DNA of 64,000 bases, taken from Actinomyces lilanjuaniae. Lineage in GTDB: Bacteria; Actinomycetota; Actinomycetes; Actinomycetales; Actinomycetaceae. The position numbers and the translations under genes were made by a program. Below are positions 16,458 to 27,689 of the stretch, piece after piece (position 1 is the stretch's first letter; every line of letters begins with the position of its first letter). Where the stretch lies: positions 2,170,001 through 2,234,000 of the forward strand of contig NZ_CP032514.1 in assembly GCF_003606385.1 (NCBI RefSeq). The letters run 5' to 3'. The notes under the pieces were generated by a model. That model ran no database searches, was not told the DNA's origin, and saw only the letters and a list, made by a program, of their open reading frames with translations.

Positions 16458-18599
16458 GTGACTGAGCACACGACGCCGAGCACGGCCGCACCGATGACGC
16501 CCCCGTCCCTGCCGACCCCGTCAGAGGAGGCCGCTCCTGTCGGCTCCTCAGCCGCCGGGTCCTACCCGGTGGGGGCGGTGCCCCAGCCCGCTCCCTTCGC
16601 ACCCGTCGGTCGCATCCCGGTCACCGAGGTCTTCCCCGTGGTGGAGGACGGCCGCTGGCCCGCCAAGGCCGTGGTCGGCGAGGTGATTCCAGTGCGCGCC
16701 ACGGTCTTCCGGGAGGGCCATGACCGTTTCGGGGCCACTGCCGTGCTGGTCCGCCCTGACGGCACCAACGGGCCCAGCGCGCGCATGCACGAGGTCGCCG
16801 TGGGCCTGGACCGCTACGAGGCCCGGCTGGCCCCTGACACTCCCGGCGACTGGCGCTTCCGGGTGGAGGGCTGGTCCGACCCCTACGGCACGTGGGCGCA
16901 CGATGCCTCCATCAAGGTGCCTGCCGGGGTCGACGTCGAGCTGATGCTGGAGGAGGGCGCGCGCGTCATGGAACGCGCCGCCCAGGTCCCCGGGCGCGCT
17001 CCCGAGGACGCCGAGGTGCTGACCCGGGCCGCTGCGGCACTGCGCGACACCTCCCAGGAGGCGGACGCCCGCCTGGAGGCAGGCCTGTCGCAGGAGGTGA
17101 CCACCGTGCTGGAGCGCCTGCCCCTGCGCGACCTGGTCTCTTCCTCGGCGTCCTACCCCCTGCAGGTGGACCGCACCCGCGCCCTGGCCGGCTCCTGGTA
17201 CGAGATCTTCCCCCGCTCCCTGGGCTCGGGCGCCGACGAGCACGGCAACTGGCACTCCGGCACCCTGCGCACCGCCACCGAGCACCTGGACCGCATCGCT
17301 GCCATGGGCTTCGACGTCCTCTACCTCACCCCGGTCTCCCCGATCGGCACCACCAACCGCAAGGGTCGCAACAACACCCTCACAGCCCGCCCCGGCGACC
17401 CGGGCTCCCCCTATGGAATCGGCTCCCCCGAAGGCGGCCACGACGTCATCCACCCCGATCTGGGTACCTTCGACGACTTTGACGCCCTGGTGGAGCGCGC
17501 CCGCCAGCTCGGCATGGAGGTAGCCCTGGACCTGGCCCTCCAGTGCTCCCCGGACCACCCGTGGGTGGCTGAGCACCCCGAGTGGTTCACCGTCCTGGCC
17601 GACGGGTCCATCGCCTACGCAGAGAACCCCCCCAAGAAGTACCAGGACATCTACCCTCTCAACTTCGATAACGACCCGGAGGGGATCTACCAGGCCATCC
17701 TGGAGGTAGTGCGCACCTGGGTCCACCACGGGGTGACGATCTTCCGGGTGGACAACCCGCACACCAAGCCCCTACCCTTCTGGCAGCGCCTCATCGCCCA
17801 GGTGCGAGCCGAGTCCCCTGACGTCCTGTTCCTGGCTGAGGCCTTCACCCGCCCGGCCATGATGCGCACCCTGGGCAAGATCGGGTTCCACCAGTCCTAC
17901 ACCTACTTCGCCTGGCGCAACACCAAGGCGGAGCTGACCGACTACGTGGTGGAGCTGAGCCAGGAGACCGCCCACGTGCTGCGCCCGACCTTCTGGCCTA
18001 CCACCCACGACATCCTCACCCCCTTCATGACGGCCGGGAAGGTGCCTGCCTTCCGGCTGCGCGCCGTCCTGGCAGCCACGCTGTCGCCCACCTGGGGCAT
18101 CTACTCCGGCTACGAGCTGGCCGAGTCGGTGCCTCGCCCCGGCTACGAGGAGCAGATCGACAACGAGAAGTACGAGTACAAGCCCCGTGACTTCGCCGCC
18201 GCCCGCTCCAACGGCATTGAGGAGCTGCTCACGCGCCTCAACGCCGCACGCGCCGCCCACCCCGCGCTGCGACAGCTGCGTGACGTGTGGTTCCACCCCA
18301 CCAGCGACGACCACATCATCGCCTACTCCAAGCGGGTGGACGCCGCCCACAGCCCGACCGGGCGTGACGACACGGTGCTCACCGTGGTCAACCTGGACCC
18401 GCACAGCGCCCGGGCCGGGGAGGTCTTCCTCAACCTGGAGGCCCTGGGGCTGCCCGCTGAGACCGACGGCTCCCGCCCAGTGGTCCGCGTCACCGACCTC
18501 CTGGACGAGGGGTCCTACGAGTGGTCCGGCCAGAACTACGTGCGTCTGGACCCCTTCGTCGGACAGGCCGCCCACGTGTTCGCGGTGGAGGCGCTGTGA
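16458..18599 (+). CDS. glgE: Alpha-1,4-glucan:maltose-1-phosphate maltosyltransferase GlgE (GH13_3)
   Basis: Extends linear alpha-1,4-glucan with maltosyl units from maltose-1-phosphate. An N-terminal beta-sandwich domain (residues about 40-210) and a helical domain precede the GH13 barrel starting near SWYEIFPRSLG. Catalytic regions are HPEWF, IFRVDNPHTKPLPFW (nucleophile Asp), FLAEAFTRP (acid Glu) and PTTHDILTPFM. The start is GTG 16458, with ATG 16494 as alternative; the first 40 residues are Pro/Thr-rich and poorly conserved. The stop overlaps treS by GTGA. It leads the glgE-treS-pep2-glgB run, the complete trehalose-to-glucan route. Confidence 0.95.
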   Translation: MTEHTTPSTAAPMTPPSLPTPSEEAAPVGSSAAGSYPVGAVPQPAPFAPVGRIPVTEVFPVVEDGRWPAKAVVGEVIPVRATVFREGHDRFGATAVLVRPDGTNGPSARMHEVAVGLDRYEARLAPDTPGDWRFRVEGWSDPYGTWAHDASIKVPAGVDVELMLEEGARVMERAAQVPGRAPEDAEVLTRAAAALRDTSQEADARLEAGLSQEVTTVLERLPLRDLVSSSASYPLQVDRTRALAGSWYEIFPRSLGSGADEHGNWHSGTLRTATEHLDRIAAMGFDVLYLTPVSPIGTTNRKGRNNTLTARPGDPGSPYGIGSPEGGHDVIHPDLGTFDDFDALVERARQLGMEVALDLALQCSPDHPWVAEHPEWFTVLADGSIAYAENPPKKYQDIYPLNFDNDPEGIYQAILEVVRTWVHHGVTIFRVDNPHTKPLPFWQRLIAQVRAESPDVLFLAEAFTRPAMMRTLGKIGFHQSYTYFAWRNTKAELTDYVVELSQETAHVLRPTFWPTTHDILTPFMTAGKVPAFRLRAVLAATLSPTWGIYSGYELAESVPRPGYEEQIDNEKYEYKPRDFAAARSNGIEELLTRLNAARAAHPALRQLRDVWFHPTSDDHIIAYSKRVDAAHSPTGRDDTVLTVVNLDPHSARAGEVFLNLEALGLPAETDGSRPVVRVTDLLDEGSYEWSGQNYVRLDPFVGQAAHVFAVEAL

Positions 18600-20563
18600 A
18601 CGAGGCCTTTTCCGGTGCTGGCGAAGTGCCTACGGCAGGGCTGCTGGCAGCACCGGGGTCAGTGACACCAGCAGCCGGGCTACCCGTCCTGGCCTCGGAC
18701 GCTGCCGCTCCAGCAGGTCCTCCCGTCACCACCGCCGCTGCGCCTGTCACCGCAGGCAGTGCCGTCCCGATGACAGTGGCACCGCCGGTCCCCGGCATCC
18801 CCGTGCTGCCCCACCAGGACCGTCCTGGCATCAGCGCGGACCCGGAGTGGTTCCGCACCGCCGTGTTCTACGAGGCGCTGCTGCGTTCCTTCGCCGACTC
18901 CGACGGTGACGGCACGGGCGACCTGATCGGCCTCATCTCCCGCCTGGACTACCTGGCCTGGCTGGGAGTGGACTGCATCTGGATCCCGCCGTTCTACCCC
19001 TCCCCCATGCGCGACGGCGGCTACGACGTCTCGGACTACACTGCCGTAGACCCCCGCTACGGGACGATGGAGGACTTCCGCGAGATGGTCCACCAGGCCC
19101 ACCAGCGGGGTATCCGGGTGGTCATCGACATGGTCCTCAACCACACCTCGGACACCCATCCGTGGTTCCAGGCCTCCCGCTCGGACCCTGAGGGACCCTA
19201 CGGGGACTTCTACGTGTGGCGTGACGACGACTCCGGCTACCCGGACACACGGATCATCTTCGTAGACACCGAGGAGTCCAACTGGGCCTACGACGTCGAG
19301 CGCGGCCAGTTCTACTGGCACCGGTTCTTCTCCCACCAGCCCGACCTCAACTACGACAACCCGGCCGTGGTGGAAGCCGTCCACGACGTCATCCGGTTCT
19401 GGGCGCGCACCGGCGTGGACGGCTTCCGCCTGGACGCGGTCCCCTACCTCACCGAGGAAGAGGGGACCAACTGCGAGAACCTGCCAGGCACCCACGCCGT
19501 CGTCGCCGGGATCCGGGCCATGCTGGACCGGGAGTTCCCCGGTGTCATCACGATCGCGGAGGCCAACCAGTGGCCACACGACGTCGTGGACTACTTCGGC
19601 ACCGAGGAGGCGCCGGAGTGCACCATGTGCTTCCACTTCCCGGTGATGCCTCGGATCTACTACGCCCTGCGCCAGGAGTCAGCCACAGCGGTCCGCTGGG
19701 TGCTGGAGCAGACCCCGCAGATTCCGGCCCACGGCCAGTGGGGTACCTTCCTGCGCAACCACGACGAGCTGACCCTGGAGATGGTCACCGACGCCGAGCG
19801 GGCCCAGATGTACGCCTGGTACGCACCTGACGAGCGTATGCGGGCCAACATCGGGATACGCCGCCGCCTGGCGCCGCTGCTGGACGCCTCCCGCGCGGAG
19901 ATCGAGCTGGCTAACGCGCTGCTGCTGTCCCTGCCAGGAAGCCCCTGCCTCTACTACGGTGACGAGATCGGCATGGGGGAGAACATCTGGCTGGAGGACC
20001 GCGACGCCGTGCGCACCCCCATGCAGTGGGACGACTCGCCCAACATGGGCTTCTCCACTGCGGTGGACCCGGGCTCCCTCACCCTGCCCCTCATCCAGAC
20101 CCCGGGCTACTCCCACCTGACAGTAGCCACCGAGATGGCCCGGCCCGACTCCCTGCTGCACTTTATGCGCCGCCTGCTGCACCTGAGGCGCCAGCACCCG
20201 GCACTGGGACGAGGCGACTTCCGTCTGCGTCCCACCAGCGACGATGCGGTCCTGGCCCACACCCGCTCCGAGGCGGGACCGGGCGGGGAGACGCTCCTGT
20301 GCGTGACGAACCTGTCCTCCGTGCCGCGCTCGGTGAGGGTCCAGGCCCCGGACCTGGCCGGGATGAGCACCACCGACGTCTTTGGGGGCACCGTCTTCCC
20401 CCGGTTCGACGAGTCCGGTGTGCTCACCCTGACACTGGGGGCCCGTGGCTACTACTGGCTGTCCGTGACACGCCCGGATGCTGCCTCAGGAGCGGTCGCG
20501 GAGGCGACGTGGAGGAGCACGGTCCCGGGTATGCCCTCGCAGCCCGCCGGGGAGGGGCTGTGA
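18596..20563 (+). CDS. treS: Trehalose synthase/maltose alpha-D-glucosyltransferase TreS
   Basis: Interconverts trehalose and maltose, feeding maltose to Pep2. The GTG start at 18596 overlaps the glgE stop; the first 75 residues are an Ala/Pro/Val-rich extension before the conserved DPEWFRTAVFYEALLRSF. GH13_16 signatures are VIDMVLNHTSDTHPWF, DGFRLDAVPYLTEEEG (nucleophile Asp), TIAEANQWP (acid Glu) and FLRNHDELTLEM. A C-terminal beta domain ends near residue 630. TreS and the maltokinase are separate genes, unlike the fused proteins of some actinobacteria. The stop overlaps the next start by GTGA, so coupled translation is likely. Confidence 0.95.
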   Translation: MNEAFSGAGEVPTAGLLAAPGSVTPAAGLPVLASDAAAPAGPPVTTAAAPVTAGSAVPMTVAPPVPGIPVLPHQDRPGISADPEWFRTAVFYEALLRSFADSDGDGTGDLIGLISRLDYLAWLGVDCIWIPPFYPSPMRDGGYDVSDYTAVDPRYGTMEDFREMVHQAHQRGIRVVIDMVLNHTSDTHPWFQASRSDPEGPYGDFYVWRDDDSGYPDTRIIFVDTEESNWAYDVERGQFYWHRFFSHQPDLNYDNPAVVEAVHDVIRFWARTGVDGFRLDAVPYLTEEEGTNCENLPGTHAVVAGIRAMLDREFPGVITIAEANQWPHDVVDYFGTEEAPECTMCFHFPVMPRIYYALRQESATAVRWVLEQTPQIPAHGQWGTFLRNHDELTLEMVTDAERAQMYAWYAPDERMRANIGIRRRLAPLLDASRAEIELANALLLSLPGSPCLYYGDEIGMGENIWLEDRDAVRTPMQWDDSPNMGFSTAVDPGSLTLPLIQTPGYSHLTVATEMARPDSLLHFMRRLLHLRRQHPALGRGDFRLRPTSDDAVLAHTRSEAGPGGETLLCVTNLSSVPRSVRVQAPDLAGMSTTDVFGGTVFPRFDESGVLTLTLGARGYYWLSVTRPDAASGAVAEATWRSTVPGMPSQPAGEGL

Positions 20564-22188
20564 GATCCGGGGCCTGGCCGCAGGACGAGGCGCTGCTGGA
20601 GGCTCTGGGGGCCTGGCTGCCCGCCCGCCGGTGGTTCCCGCTCAAGGGCGCCGCCGGGTCCGAGCCGCAGTCACTGAGGCTGGTCGCCTGCCAGGATATG
20701 GCCCCGGCAGTACGTGACCTGCTCGTCGCCGTCCCCCGCAGCACGCAGCCAGCCACAGCGGAGGAGGGGGTCACCGGGCAGGGCGGGGCCGACGTCGGCA
20801 GGGCAAGCGGGGCAAGCACTGACGGAGTGGAGGCGGCCCAGGGACTGCGGGGGCAGGTAGTGCTGCACGTGCCCATGGTCCTGGAGGAGCCCGGCGCCCT
20901 GGACTCCTTCGCGGTTGCTGGCGAGCCCCCGGGCAGCCACGGCCTCACCCTGGAAGGTCCTAGCGGCCAGGTGGCTCTCGTCGACGGCGCCCACCACCCG
21001 GACTTCTGGCGGGCCTGGGCCCGGCAGGCCCTGGAGGCGGGCACGGTCCTGGAGGAGGACGGGGCCAGGGCGATCCTCCAGCGCGCCCACCGGCTGCGCG
21101 TGTCCACCTCCCAGCAGTCGAACAGCTCGGTGGTACTGCCAGCCCCTGCCTGTGGCCAGCAGCCAGGCGGCCCTGAGGACGCCTGCGTCCCGGACCTCGT
21201 CGTCAAGCTCCTCCGGGTCCTGGACGAGGGGCGCAACCCGGACGTGGAGGTCTCCGTGGCCCTGGCCCGCGACGGCTGGGACCGGGTCCGCAGGCCTGTG
21301 GCCTGGTCCGTGGCTACCTGGAACCCTGCCCGGTCGGAGCTAGGACCCAGCACGATGCCCGCACCTGCCACAGCATCCACAGTCTCCACCGACTCGGCCG
21401 TGGCCTGCGTCTTCGTACCCGAGGCCGAGGACGGCTTCGAGCTGTTCTGCGCGCTGGCCTCCTCCGACGACGCCGACGGGCCGCGCCGCAAGAGGGCGCT
21501 GTCCCTGGCTGCGTCCCTGGGGGATACGACCGCGCAGATGCACGACCACCTGGTCTCCGCCCTGGGAGCCAGCGCACCGCCCTCGCCCCGCGACCTGGCG
21601 GCCGCCCTGAGGCTGCGCGCCGGGTGGGCGCTGGCCGAGGTCCCTGAGGTCTCCCAGAGGATACCCGGTGCCGCAGACCAGGTCCGCCGCTTCCTCACCC
21701 GCCTGGAGGCGCTGGACACCCTGGGCCCGTCCTCACGGGTCCACGGCGACTACCACCTGGGCCAGGTCCTCCACGAGACCGGCGGGCAGCAGCGGTGGTA
21801 CGTCCTGGACTTCGAGGGGGAGCCCCTGCGCCCGCTGGCGGAGCGCACTCGTCCCGACCAGCCTCTGCGCGACGTGGCGGGCATGCTGCGCTCCTTCGAC
21901 TACGCCGCGGCGGTGGGCAGGACCGTGCACCCGGACTGGCTGCCCGCAGTGCGCCGCGCCTTCACTGACGGCTACTACAGCCGTGCCCGCCACGGGCACG
22001 GCCCAACCGCGCTGGACCAGGCTGCCTCCGAGGTGCTGCTGGCCTGCCTCGAGCTGGACAAGGCCCTGTACGAGGCCGTCTACGAGGCCCGTAACCGTCC
22101 CGACTGGCTCGACATCCCTCTGGACGGTATCGCCTGTCTGCTGGGGACTCCTACCGCACCGGGTGCCCCGGGTCCTGCACACCGCTGA
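20560..22188 (+). CDS. pep2: Maltokinase Pep2 (Mak)
   Basis: Phosphorylates maltose to alpha-maltose-1-phosphate, the GlgE donor. GTG 20560 overlaps the treS stop. The N-lobe begins with LEALGAWLPARRWFPLKG, the conserved opening of this family. The aminoglycoside-phosphotransferase-like C-lobe has SRVHGDYHLGQVLHE (catalytic loop) and YVLDFEGEPLRPLAERT (metal-binding DFE). At 542 aa it is longer than the usual 450 aa. The extra length is in low-complexity loops near residues 60-95 and 260-290. A 158-nt gap separates it from glgB. Confidence 0.93.
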   Translation: MRSGAWPQDEALLEALGAWLPARRWFPLKGAAGSEPQSLRLVACQDMAPAVRDLLVAVPRSTQPATAEEGVTGQGGADVGRASGASTDGVEAAQGLRGQVVLHVPMVLEEPGALDSFAVAGEPPGSHGLTLEGPSGQVALVDGAHHPDFWRAWARQALEAGTVLEEDGARAILQRAHRLRVSTSQQSNSSVVLPAPACGQQPGGPEDACVPDLVVKLLRVLDEGRNPDVEVSVALARDGWDRVRRPVAWSVATWNPARSELGPSTMPAPATASTVSTDSAVACVFVPEAEDGFELFCALASSDDADGPRRKRALSLAASLGDTTAQMHDHLVSALGASAPPSPRDLAAALRLRAGWALAEVPEVSQRIPGAADQVRRFLTRLEALDTLGPSSRVHGDYHLGQVLHETGGQQRWYVLDFEGEPLRPLAERTRPDQPLRDVAGMLRSFDYAAAVGRTVHPDWLPAVRRAFTDGYYSRARHGHGPTALDQAASEVLLACLELDKALYEAVYEARNRPDWLDIPLDGIACLLGTPTAPGAPGPAHR

Positions 22189-22346
22189 GGCGCTCAGCGG
22201 CTCAGTCGGCGACACCCTTAGCCGGGCCGCTGACCAGGCCACGAACCAGGCCGCCGACCCTGCCCGCTGGCTGAGCTGCCGACTCAGGTACTGACTTGGC
22301 CGCCCAAACACTCCCACCAGCCCTCGACCCATGGAATAGTTGACTC

Positions 22347-24578
<2,232 letters not shown>

Positions 24579-24591
24579 GGGGCAGGCCTTC

Positions 24592-24621
24592 CCGGGGCCG
24601 GGGCGTGTGCTCCGGCCCCGG
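24592..24621. terminator. GC hairpin between convergent glgB and mannose-1-P guanylyltransferase
   Basis: ccggggccgg (24592-24601) and ccggccccgg (24612-24621) form a perfect 10-bp stem with a 10-nt loop, 14 nt after the glgB stop and 41 nt before the end of the opposing gene. Its position suits a bidirectional terminator; no clear U-run is present. Confidence 0.6.
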
Positions 24622-24661
24622 TCCGCGTTCTAGGAGCCCCGGGGCGTCCCGTCAGAGCAGG

Positions 24662-26053
24662 TCAGAGCAGCTCATCCCGCCCGTGGTCGGCCAGTCGGTC
24701 AACAACACCCTTGACCTCCTGCGCGTGGTCTGGAGTCGTCACCAGGAGCGCGTCCGGGGTGTCAACCACGACGACCCCGGGCACGCCCAGCAGCACCACC
24801 GTCCTGCCGCTCGCTGCGGCCACGAGCGACCCCGGCGAGGAGAACACCTCAACCTCCTCGTCCTCATTCTCCTCGGTATTCTCCTCAGTCTCGCTCCCAC
24901 CCTGCGCAGCCGTGCCCTCCCGAGCCGGTGCAGGCGGACTGGCCGCCACCGCTGCTCGGCCGTCCTCAGGTACAGGCGCAGGCCTTGAGGCACGTCCTGT
25001 CGTACCGTCCTGGCCTGCCAGGGCGAAGTCCAGGACGGCGGCTCCTGCGGCAGGCCCCTCCGTGCGGGTTGGCACCAGCTGGACGAGGCTGTCGTAGCCG
25101 CCGACGTCGTCCCACCCCATGGAGGCCGGGACCACGGCCACTCCCCCCTCGGCGGCCACCGGCTCGGCGATGGCGTGGTCGATGGCGATCCTCTCCAGGC
25201 CCGGCCACACCTGCGCGACGACACTGCTCCGCCTGGGGGTGTCCCAGACCTGGGCCACCCCCTCGATCCCCGCTGCCAGGTCCGGGCGCTGGGCCGCGAG
25301 GTGGTCCAGCAGCACCCCGGCCCGGGCCACGAACATGCCCGCGTTCCACTGGTAGCCACCTGCATCCAGGTAGGACTGCGCGGTAGCCGCATCCGGTTTC
25401 TCGGTGAAGCCCAGGACCTGGTAGCCCTGGGGGGCTCCTGGCACCCCGAGGCGTCGGCCGGCACGGATGTAGCCGAAGGCGGTGGAGGGCCCGGTGGCCT
25501 CGATGCCGATAGTCACCACCCAGCCCGCCTCCGCCAGGACAGCCGCCTGGGTGACGGCGTCGGTAAAGGCAGCCTCGTCAGTGATGACGTGGTCGGCGGC
25601 GAAGGAGCCCACGACCGCCTCACGGCCGTACCGGTAGGCGATGATGGCTGCCGCCAGGCCGATGGCAGCCATGGAGTCACGCGGTGAGGGCTCGGCAATG
25701 AGGTTGTCAGGCGGGAGCCCGGGAAGTTGGTCCGCCACGGCCTCCAGGTGGGCGGCTCCGGTGACCACCGTCGTCGTGGCCGCCACCGGCGCCAGGCGGG
25801 CGACCGTGGCCTGGAGTAGGCTGCGTCCGCTACCGGTGAGGTCGAGGAGGAACTTGGGACGGCGGTGGCGGCTCAGCGGCCACAGCCGGGTCCCAGCCCC
25901 GCCGGCCGGGATGATCGCGTGGATCTGCCTGCTCCCCACCGACTCAGCGTGCCGCTGTGCCAGCCTGCGCGCCTGTCCTGCTGAGCCTGCGGCCTGGACA
26001 GCTCTCTCCGGGCGCCCTGGCCGCCCGGTCATCTCAGTCCTCGTGTCACCCAC
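24662..26053 (-). CDS. Mannose-1-phosphate guanylyltransferase
   Basis: Makes GDP-mannose from mannose-1-phosphate and GTP for glycan and lipoglycan synthesis. The nucleotidyltransferase signature AIIPAGGAGTRLWPLSRHRRPKF lies at about residue 47 (G-rich loop and catalytic Arg/Lys). GYIRAGRRLG, VLGFTEKPD, YQWNAGMFV and the later SMGWDDVGGYDSL follow as in ManC/ManB enzymes. At 463 aa it exceeds the usual 360 aa. The extra length is an N-terminal extension of about 40 residues and a low-complexity insert near residues 350-400 with an acidic run (EENTEENEDEEVEV). The start is uncertain because several in-frame starts lie before residue 45. Confidence 0.88.
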   Translation of the reverse strand: MGDTRTEMTGRPGRPERAVQAAGSAGQARRLAQRHAESVGSRQIHAIIPAGGAGTRLWPLSRHRRPKFLLDLTGSGRSLLQATVARLAPVAATTTVVTGAAHLEAVADQLPGLPPDNLIAEPSPRDSMAAIGLAAAIIAYRYGREAVVGSFAADHVITDEAAFTDAVTQAAVLAEAGWVVTIGIEATGPSTAFGYIRAGRRLGVPGAPQGYQVLGFTEKPDAATAQSYLDAGGYQWNAGMFVARAGVLLDHLAAQRPDLAAGIEGVAQVWDTPRRSSVVAQVWPGLERIAIDHAIAEPVAAEGGVAVVPASMGWDDVGGYDSLVQLVPTRTEGPAAGAAVLDFALAGQDGTTGRASRPAPVPEDGRAAVAASPPAPAREGTAAQGGSETEENTEENEDEEVEVFSSPGSLVAAASGRTVVLLGVPGVVVVDTPDALLVTTPDHAQEVKGVVDRLADHGRDELL

Positions 26054-26242
26054 CCCGGCAGACTACCCCGGCGCTGTACCGCAGCGCGTCAGGCGAGTAC
26101 GCAGGTAACCCCCGGTGAAGCGCGACAGCGTAGTCCACACACCACAGACACTCGAGGCGCACGACTCCCTTCAACTTAGTTCCGTGGAGAGCAAACTCAC
26201 TCATGCACTACGGGACAAAGCATAGATGTCATCCATTAAAAC

Positions 26243-27030
26243 TCAAGAATCTCCTGAACTGCAAATATATTTTGCATGGAGGACGAGTCGATCAATGCTT
26301 CCCGCGTCGATAACGTCCTTGGCGGAGATGTGCAACTCTAACTTCCTGCTGAGAAGCGCCCCTATCATTAAAGCCTGCGCCGAAGTCACCCCTAAGGAGA
26401 CAAAACTGTCAGACGGCGACTCCAATGCTTCAGGACAAATAGTAGAAAATACATCTTGAAAAGCATCCTAATATCTAAAATTCAACTGCGGATTCTCGTC
26501 GGAAACCTCGTCGCCTCCACCGTCGGCGATTTGTCTCGAAAGATCGCAGTAAACGAAGATCGCACTTACCATTAGAGTTCAAAGGAAAATCATCAACTAT
26601 AACCCATCTGTCAGGTAACATGTATTCAGGCAACTCAGACGAAACGAAACTCTGAATAGAACCTAGATCATTAAACCCGTCCACAACAGCAATATACGCA
26701 ACCATTTCAGCCGCATCAACTTCGGCGCCAACAACATCTATAACACATCCGATAACTTCCGGACAAGCCTCGACAGCAAACCTCACTTCCAAGTCGAAAT
26801 GCGGTGGCCACGCACCTTAACAAGGCTATCTCGCCTCCGGATCCATTGCAAATCACCCTAATCCGAAGAAACAACATCGCCGGTACGATAAACTCGAGTC
26901 GAATCAATCCAAACAAAAGTAGAATCTGTAGTATCAGAATCGCCAACATACCCTTCGGCTAAACAAGGGCCGGAAATACCCAGTTCAGTATCCCCGTCAT
27001 CAAGAGGTAAAAGAATGCAGGCGATTCTGA
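26243..27030 (-). pseudogene. NRPS remnant: C-terminal half of an adenylation domain plus a carrier domain
   Basis: Reading from 27030 downward gives DTELGISGPCLAEGYVGD, then STRVYRTGDVVSSD (A5-A7 motifs), an in-frame TAG, then RRRDSLVKVRGHRI (A8). After a frame change near 26790 come FAVEACPEVIGCV, ELPEYMLPDRWV and DDFPLNSNGKCD (A10 with its Lys). From about 26470 another frame encodes a carrier-like domain with FVSLGVTSAQALM, whose Ser stands where phosphopantetheine attaches. A stop, frame changes, absence of the A1-A4 half and of condensation or thioesterase domains mark decay. Base composition is clearly AT-richer than the surroundings, so foreign origin is likely. Confidence 0.72.
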
Positions 27031-27036
27031 TGAATC

Positions 27037-27450
27037 TTATTCAGAGTCGCCAATATTTATTTGCCAGGTAACACCGAACTTATCAATCAACTGTCCGTAC
27101 GCGTCACCCCAACTAGCAGTTTCCAGTGGTATCGTAATAGTGGCTTCTTCAGAAAGATTGCTCCAGCAACGCCGAATGAGCTCTTCATCGTCACCACTTA
27201 TGCAGATATAATAATTATCGCCTGGGGTCAGGCTGCTTGCTACCGGCACATCGGTCACACGAACAACAAAGCCGTCCGGAGTCCGCAAAACACCATAAAG
27301 CACCCTTTCTCTGTCACGAGGGTCGTCGCTCGCATCATAACTACCGTAAGTGTAGATCGAAGGGTCTCCCCCAAGAGCCTCTGCGTAAAAGTTTAGCGCT
27401 TCGCGCGCCTTGCCCTCGAATGCCAGGTATGGACTGAGGTCAGGCTTCAT
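27037..27450 (-). CDS. VOC-superfamily protein, PhnB/glyoxalase type
   Basis: A 137-aa protein starting at ATG 27450 behind an AAGGAGAAGGAAG purine run. KPDLSPYLAFEGKAREALNFYAEALGG is the typical PhnB-like opening (beta strand, then helix with the FY..ALGG turn). A second half with NYYICISGDDEELIRRCW and SWGDAYGQLIDKFGVTWQIN completes the paired beta-alpha-beta-beta-beta fold. Relatives include antibiotic-resistance and dioxygenase folds, but no metal-ligand set is secure enough to predict a reaction. Codon use is AT-richer than in neighbouring genes, matching the NRPS remnant just downstream, so it likely arrived with the same foreign segment. Confidence 0.85.
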   Translation of the reverse strand: MKPDLSPYLAFEGKAREALNFYAEALGGDPSIYTYGSYDASDDPRDRERVLYGVLRTPDGFVVRVTDVPVASSLTPGDNYYICISGDDEELIRRCWSNLSEEATITIPLETASWGDAYGQLIDKFGVTWQINIGDSE

Positions 27451-27689
27451 CTTCCTTCTCCTTAACTTGCTCGACCTATCAGCTGACTTCATTCGATAAT
27501 TTGTTGTTTAGATTATTCTAGGTACCCTCCTGCGTGATTGACAGCCTATTAGGGCGGGATTTCCGGTTGATGATCCCGTATCGCCTCCAGGACCACAACC
27601 GTGCCTTGCCGACGCAGCCTGGCTGCTGACCCTGACTGGTGCTTGCGGTCTAAGCGAAATGGTACTGCGGCGCAAGCGCTTCACACAGT

